Below are positions 59,707 to 64,000 of a stretch of 64,000 nucleotides of DNA, piece by piece (position 1 is the stretch's first letter; each line of letters begins with the position of its first letter). The stretch is taken from NCBI GenBank assembly GCA_031402225.1, contig JANNSD010000040.1, forward strand, positions 32,973 through 96,972, given 5' to 3'. Made by a program: the position numbers and the translations under genes. This stretch comes from JAGGAG01 sp031402225. Lineage in GTDB: Bacteria; Gemmatimonadota; Gemmatimonadetes; Gemmatimonadales; GWC2-71-9. The notes under the pieces were generated by a model. That model was not told the DNA's origin and searched no databases. It saw nothing but the letters and a program-made list of their open reading frames with translations.

Positions 59707-60654
59707 CTATGGCCCGGTGGTTCCGGTGGCGGCCGCACGGGTGTTCCGGCGCATGCGCTCGAGCCCGGGCCGGGCAAGTGCCGTGTCGGCAAAAAGGGCC
59801 TCGAAGGCTTCCGGGGAGAGCTGGTTGAAGCAGTCTGGGTCGTCCAGGTCGATGGCGTTCCGGGGCTCGAAGGCCGCAACCCGGGACGGCTCGGCGAATC
59901 GCTGGTTCCAGGGACACACTTCATTGCAGATGTCGCAGCCGAAGATCCATCCCTCCATATGGGAGGCGATATCGGCCGGAATGGGTCCGCGGTGCTCGAT
60001 GGTGTGGTATGAGAGGCACCGGGTGGCGTCGAGGAGCCTTGGCTCGACGAAAGCACCGGTTGGGCATGCGTCGAGGCAGCGAGTGCAACTACCACAGTGA
60101 TCGGTTTCGAACGGCGAATCGGCAGGAAGTGGCAAGTCATTGATAACACTGCCTATTACGAACCAGGATCCAACTCCGGGCCGGAGCAGCATGGTGTTCT
60201 TGCCGATCCATCCCAGGCCGGCGCGCTGGGCGAGTTCGCGCTCGGGAACGGGTCCGGCGTCGGTAAATGGTCTGGCCCAGGTGGCGCCTCGGGCGAGGAG
60301 CCATTCGGCGAGAAGCTCAAGGCGCCGCATGGTGACGAGGTGGTAGTCCTCACCTCGGGCATAGCGGGCGATCTTAAAACGAAACTCTTCAGTGTCTTGC
60401 TGATAGTAGTAGTTATCAAGAACAACAACTGCTGACAGCCCACGCTGGTCGATCCGGCGCGGATCCTTTCGCTTCTTCGCCTGGCGGTTGAGGTAACGCA
60501 TGACACCGCCGTACCCGGCAGCCAGCCAGCGGTCGAGGACATCGCCATGCGGAGTGGGCGAGAGGTCAGCTATGCCGCAGGCGATGAACCCGAGCGAGAG
60601 GGCGTAGGCCTTGAGCTCTTCGATGGAAGCGACGGGTGGCGGGAACGGGTTCAC
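59707..60654 (-). CDS. queG: Epoxyqueuosine reductase
   Basis: 315 residues starting at GTG 60654 (GTGA overlap with the NADH dehydrogenase gene). Two 4Fe-4S motifs: CGSCTRCLDACP and CDICNEVCPWN, after a cobalamin-binding N-terminal domain with GLGWIGKNTML. It does the last step of queuosine synthesis in tRNA. Confidence 0.9.
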   Translation of the reverse strand: MNPFPPPVASIEELKAYALSLGFIACGIADLSPTPHGDVLDRWLAAGYGGVMRYLNRQAKKRKDPRRIDQRGLSAVVVLDNYYYQQDTEEFRFKIARYARGEDYHLVTMRRLELLAEWLLARGATWARPFTDAGPVPERELAQRAGLGWIGKNTMLLRPGVGSWFVIGSVINDLPLPADSPFETDHCGSCTRCLDACPTGAFVEPRLLDATRCLSYHTIEHRGPIPADIASHMEGWIFGCDICNEVCPWNQRFAEPSRVAAFEPRNAIDLDDPDCFNQLSPEAFEALFADTALARPGLERMRRNTRAAATGTTGP

Positions 60655-61949
60655 CCGCGGCCGTCGGAACTCGCCGCGGCGGTGGATGCGGGCGACGGCT
60701 CCGTGCCGGTAATGAGGCGCGCGCCACGCTCATAGGTGAAGTACGACCAGGCCCACTGGAGCATGACCAGGACGCGATTCCTGAAGCCGATAAGGAAGGC
60801 GATGTGGACGAAAGCCCAGATGAACCAGGCGATGAAGCCTGAGAGCCGGAATTTCCCAATGGCGGCCACCGCCTCGCCTCGACCGATCACGGCGAGCTGA
60901 CCCTTGTCGTGGTACTTAAACGGGGTGCGGGGCCTTCCCTTCAGGTCTCCGGTGATGGCGCGAGCAACGTAGCGGCCCATCTGCATGGCGGTGGGCGCCA
61001 CCCCGGGGAGTGTGCCCTGCACGGGATCCTCGAAGTGAGCGGCGTCGCCGATCACGAACAGCTCGGGATGCCCTGGAATGCTGCAGTCCGGCTCGACGAT
61101 CGCCCGGCCCATGCGGTCGAGTGGCGTGCCCAGCGACTCGAGCAGCGGTGACCCGCGCATGCCGGCGGCCCACACGACAGTGTGCGTGGGAATGGTCCAG
61201 CCGGCAGCCTCGATGTAGCCGGGCTTGATGTTGCTCACCAGCATGTTCTCGCGAACCTCGACGCCGAGCCCGCGGAGGTCTGCCTTGGCAACAGCGGCGA
61301 GCTTCTCCGGATAGCTGGGAAGGATGCCCGGCCCCCCCTCGAGCAGCATTACCGTCGCCTCACGCGGATCGATGTGCCTGAAATCGCGCGCCAGTGTGTA
61401 TCTACGCAGCTCGGCGATTGTGGCGGCCATTTCCACGCCGGTCGGGCCACCACCCACCACCACGAAAGTGAGATGGGCGTGGCGGCGAGCCGCATCCGTC
61501 TCTCGCTCCGCCTGCTCGAACGACAGCAGCACCCTCTGCCTGATGTCCAGCGCGTCATCGAGCGTCTTGAGTCCAGGAGCCAGGGGCGCCCACGCCTTGT
61601 CCTTGCCGTAATAGGAAGTGACAATGCCTGGTGCTAGAATGCAGTAGTCGTAATGTATACTACTACCGTCGGTGAGTATGATCTTCTTCTCACCGGGCAC
61701 TACGCGGGCGACGTCAGCGAGGATGACCGTGGTGTGGGCCTCACTCCGGAGGGTACAGCGAATCGGCACGGCGATGTCGGACGGATTGAGTGCGGCACCG
61801 GCCACCTGATAGAGCATCGGCTGGAACAGGTGGTGATTGTGCTTGTCGACCACCGTGATACGCACCGGGGCGGCACCCAGCTCCCGCGCGGCGTACATGC
61901 CGCCGAAGCCGGCGCCGATGATGACGACGTTGGGGTGGTTGCTGGACAT
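60651..61949 (-). CDS. ndh: Type II NADH dehydrogenase
   Basis: 432 residues. FAD site VVIIGAGFGGMYAARELG, NADH site FVVVGGGPTGVEMAAT, FAD-contact FVIGDAAHFEDP, and a C-terminal membrane-bound part (FIAWFIWAFVHIAFLIGFR). Transfers electrons from NADH to quinone without pumping protons. Confidence 0.92.
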   Translation of the reverse strand: MSSNHPNVVIIGAGFGGMYAARELGAAPVRITVVDKHNHHLFQPMLYQVAGAALNPSDIAVPIRCTLRSEAHTTVILADVARVVPGEKKIILTDGSSIHYDYCILAPGIVTSYYGKDKAWAPLAPGLKTLDDALDIRQRVLLSFEQAERETDAARRHAHLTFVVVGGGPTGVEMAATIAELRRYTLARDFRHIDPREATVMLLEGGPGILPSYPEKLAAVAKADLRGLGVEVRENMLVSNIKPGYIEAAGWTIPTHTVVWAAGMRGSPLLESLGTPLDRMGRAIVEPDCSIPGHPELFVIGDAAHFEDPVQGTLPGVAPTAMQMGRYVARAITGDLKGRPRTPFKYHDKGQLAVIGRGEAVAAIGKFRLSGFIAWFIWAFVHIAFLIGFRNRVLVMLQWAWSYFTYERGARLITGTEPSPASTAAASSDGRG

Positions 61950-61961
61950 ACAAGGAAAGTA

Positions 61962-62007
61962 GTCGGCAGTCGACAGTCGGCGGTCGGCAGAGAGTCAACA
62001 GTCGACA
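61962..62007. repeat. 7-bp tandem repeat array, units GTCGGCA and GTCGACA
   Basis: Six heptamers of the GTCGRCA type with a four-base interruption between units 4 and 5, just upstream of ndh. Confidence 0.85.
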
Positions 62008-62014
62008 GCCGCTC

Positions 62015-62320
62015 CTACAGGTGCATCGTTTCCCTCCGCCATCGGACAAACCGGATCACGTCCTCCGCAGGCGGCACGGCGGCCTCGTCGCCATAGGCGG
62101 TGTACATGCGCCAGCGGAGGTAGGGGAGGTCGGGGACGGGAAGCCAGGGAACCTGGGCCCACCAGCGGCGGCGGCGGAAGGCCCAGGCGGTGCGCACAAG
62201 GTCGACAGCGAGCCGTGGACTGAGCAGCCCGCGGAGGGCGAGCGTTCCGGTGAGGGCTGCCCAGCTGCCGGGGTAGCGACCTTCCCAACCGTGGTGCGGA
62301 GTTCCCTCTGTCGCGGCCAT
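62015..62320 (-). CDS. Hypothetical basic protein (101 aa)
   Basis: Reads WEGRYPGSWAALTGTLALRG, LVRTAWAFRRRRWWAQVPWL, LRWRMYTAYGDEAAVPPAED. Trp/Arg-rich, no signal. ATG 62320 shares the CATG bases with an upstream start of the divergent aminotransferase gene. Similar short proteins occur near oxidoreductases, but I know no function. Confidence 0.55.
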   Translation of the reverse strand: MAATEGTPHHGWEGRYPGSWAALTGTLALRGLLSPRLAVDLVRTAWAFRRRRWWAQVPWLPVPDLPYLRWRMYTAYGDEAAVPPAEDVIRFVRWRRETMHL

Positions 62321-62357
62321 GAGCCAACAAGATAACGCAGGGTATATTCCGCACCCT

Positions 62358-63506
62358 ATGACCGTGTCCGCCCCTCAGCCGTCGCTCGCCGCACGGTATC
62401 GTGACGAATTCCCGATCTTTCGGCAGTCGGCGTACCTCAACAGTTGCTCGCTGGGCGCGCTTTCGCGGCGCTCGCGGGCGCGGGTGAACACCTACCTCGA
62501 CCAGTGGGAAACACGGGGCGCATCGGCGTGGTACGACACCTGGTGGCAGGCGCTCGCCGACCTGCGCGCGGCGTACGGCCGGGTGGTGGGCGCCCCGGCG
62601 GGAACGATCGCGCTGCACCCGAGCATCTCCAGTGCCCTCACCAGCATCGCCGAGTCGCTGGACTACACTCGGCGCCCCAAGGTGGTGGTGACGTCGCTCG
62701 ACTTCCCGACGATCGCGTACCAGTGGCTGGCGCGGGTGCCGCACGGGGTCGAGGTGGTGGTGCTGCAAAGCCCCGATGGCATCCAGGTGCCGCTCGAGCT
62801 GTACGAGCGCGCCATCGATGACCGGACGGCGCTCGTCGCCACCAGCCACGTGTTCTTCACGAGCGGACAGATCCAGGACGCCGCCGCCATTGCCGGGATT
62901 GCGCACCGGCGCGGGGCATTGGCGCTCATCGACGGCTATCAGGCGGCGGGCCAGATCCCGGTTGACGTCGTGGCGCTCGATGTCGATTTCTACGCCAGCG
63001 GCGGGCTCAAGTGGCTGCTTGGCGGCACGGGCATCGCCTTCGTGCATGCCCGTGCAGACCTGCTGCCAACGCTCTCGCCGCGAGCCGCGGGCTGGTTCAG
63101 CCATCGGGAGCAGTTCCGGTTCGATCCCAACGCGCTCGAGCTGCACGACGACGCACGGCGCCTGGAGAGCGGCACACCGGCGCTGATGCCCGTGTACGCG
63201 CAACTGGGTGGGCTCGAATTGCTGGAGGAAATCGGCATCGCGGCGGTACGGCACGACACCGCCACGCTGACCGAAGACCTGGTGGCACTGGCGCGCGAGC
63301 GTGGGTTCAAGCCGAAGGTGGCCGCGACACCCGCCGAGCGGAGCGCCATCGTGATGCTGCCGAGTGACGACCCGGCGCGTGACGTGCGCAGCCTGGCGGC
63401 GGCAGGAATCATCACCGATGCGCGGCCGGGTCACGTTCGCGTGTCCCCGTACTTCTACAACGTGCCTGACGACTATCGCGCACTCCTGGAGCACCTGTCG
63501 CCATGA
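62358..63506 (+). CDS. Aminotransferase class V-fold PLP enzyme
   Basis: About 382 residues. PLP lysine in SGGLKWLLGGTGIAF, with DFPTIAYQWLA, DGYQAAGQIPVDVVAL and LESGTPALMPVYAQLGGLEL. The desulfurase active-site Cys is not obvious, so a kynureninase-like or other transaminase-lyase role is possible. ATG 62358 is preferred to 62319 because it starts at the family N-terminus. ATGA overlap with the next gene. Confidence 0.78.
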   Translation: MTVSAPQPSLAARYRDEFPIFRQSAYLNSCSLGALSRRSRARVNTYLDQWETRGASAWYDTWWQALADLRAAYGRVVGAPAGTIALHPSISSALTSIAESLDYTRRPKVVVTSLDFPTIAYQWLARVPHGVEVVVLQSPDGIQVPLELYERAIDDRTALVATSHVFFTSGQIQDAAAIAGIAHRRGALALIDGYQAAGQIPVDVVALDVDFYASGGLKWLLGGTGIAFVHARADLLPTLSPRAAGWFSHREQFRFDPNALELHDDARRLESGTPALMPVYAQLGGLELLEEIGIAAVRHDTATLTEDLVALARERGFKPKVAATPAERSAIVMLPSDDPARDVRSLAAAGIITDARPGHVRVSPYFYNVPDDYRALLEHLSP

Positions 63507-64000
63507 CCCATGGTTCGACGCCGACCCCGCTGCCGTTCAGGCTCAATTCCGCGACTCCCCTCGGCACCGAGGACGAGCAACTGCTGCATCACGTTCCCTC
63601 GCCCGAAGAGAGGGAGCAGGCGGTCCAGGTCAGTGATTCCTGGCGCGTTCTGCGGATCATGGGAGAGTTCATCTGGGGGTTCGACAACCTGGCTGACGTG
63701 CAGGGTGGGGTCACGATCTTCGGCTCGGCGCGCACGAAGGACGGAAGCCCGTATTACGAGCAGACCCGGGAGACGGGACGGCTCCTGGCGGAGCAGCGCA
63801 TCCCGGTGATCACCGGTGGTGGGCCGGGAATAATGGAAGCGGGAAACAAGGGCGCCGCAGAGGGTGGGGGGCTGTCGATCGGGTGCAATATCGAGCTGCC
63901 TTTCGAGCAGCGCGGCAACGCGTTTGCGAACCGGGCGCTCTACTTCAAGTTCTTCTTCGTGCGCAAGACGATGTTCGTGAAGTACTCCACTGCGTTCATC
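63503..64000 (+). CDS. LOG-family Rossmann protein, N-terminal part (cut by window edge)
   Basis: 166 codons. VTIFGSARTKDGSPYYEQTR starts the fold and VITGGGPGIMEAGNKGAAEG is the phosphate-binding motif. Family members include cytokinin riboside 5'-monophosphate phosphoribohydrolases and nucleotide 5'-monophosphate hydrolases. The PGGxGT motif lies beyond the window. Confidence 0.88.
   Translation, partial: MTHGSTPTPLPFRLNSATPLGTEDEQLLHHVPSPEEREQAVQVSDSWRVLRIMGEFIWGFDNLADVQGGVTIFGSARTKDGSPYYEQTRETGRLLAEQRIPVITGGGPGIMEAGNKGAAEGGGLSIGCNIELPFEQRGNAFANRALYFKFFFVRKTMFVKYSTAFI

Noticed and set aside
1..64000. tRNA and rRNA genes
   Set aside because: No cloverleaf-compatible TPsiC-arm pattern and no rRNA core sequence was seen by eye; a covariance-model scan was not possible.

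Overview
The window is GC-rich, gene-dense DNA from a diderm bacterium. It encodes a patatin-beta-barrel outer-membrane protein, a secretin, lipoproteins with lipoboxes, and many secreted or membrane-anchored proteins. The mix (SUF operon with SufR, bactofilin, ParAB-parS, heptamer repeats between genes, few Shine-Dalgarno sites, many ATGA-type overlaps) fits Gemmatimonadota, but that is an inference from gene style, not from a marker gene. No rRNA or tRNA gene was seen.

Layout. 0-14 kb: the edge of an MMPL/RND exporter gene, secreted hydrolases (matrixin-like and M28 peptidases, a serine hydrolase), a MIP18-family Fe-S protein, RNase D, a thioesterase-alpha/beta hydrolase fusion, a ferredoxin, a patatin autotransporter-like protein, peptide deformylase and envelope proteins. 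14-21 kb: sufR-sufB-sufC-sufD-sufS-sufU, the complete Fe-S assembly operon under its own Fe-S sensing regulator, then a bacilliredoxin. 21-34 kb: an ABC exporter, about 1 kb of non-coding DNA with two perfect parS sites, parA-parB, an M23 peptidase, a bactofilin, and a BMP-type nucleoside ABC importer operon. 34-38 kb: lipid and amino-acid enzymes and a YefM-YoeB toxin-antitoxin pair with its palindromic operator.

38-56 kb is the accessory region and the main discovery. A GspC-like fragment, a secretin and a sigma-54-type AAA+ protein lead into a polymorphic-toxin locus. A divergent pair, a tyrosine recombinase (minus strand) and a 2036-residue signal-peptide-bearing RHS/YD-repeat protein (plus strand), is flanked on both sides by exchangeable toxin tips. 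Five silent tip cassettes (one left and inverted, four right) each start exactly at a 24-bp site with two 9-bp inverted arms and a 6-bp non-palindromic spacer, the architecture of a tyrosine-recombinase core site. The expressed rhs gene carries the same spacer and right arm at the matching codon, so strand exchange would swap tips in frame. Each tip brings its own PxxxxDPxGL autocleavage motif, and most are followed by a plausible immunity gene: GIY-YIG-like with Imm44-like, AHH nuclease with Imm11-like, and an L,D-transpeptidase-like tip with a four-helix membrane protein. The recombinase and the rhs core together lie between two inverted sites, so the layout predicts a shufflon-like invertible rhs core plus a stock of silent tips.

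55-64 kb: remnants and copies of VapBC-like and HicBA-like toxin-antitoxin genes, then housekeeping genes (coiled-coil lipoprotein, SRPBCC protein, QueG, type II NADH dehydrogenase, an aminotransferase-V enzyme and a LOG-family protein cut by the window edge).

Short 7-bp or 8-bp tandem repeats sit in many intergenic gaps, and one such array lies in frame inside an ABC ATPase gene.
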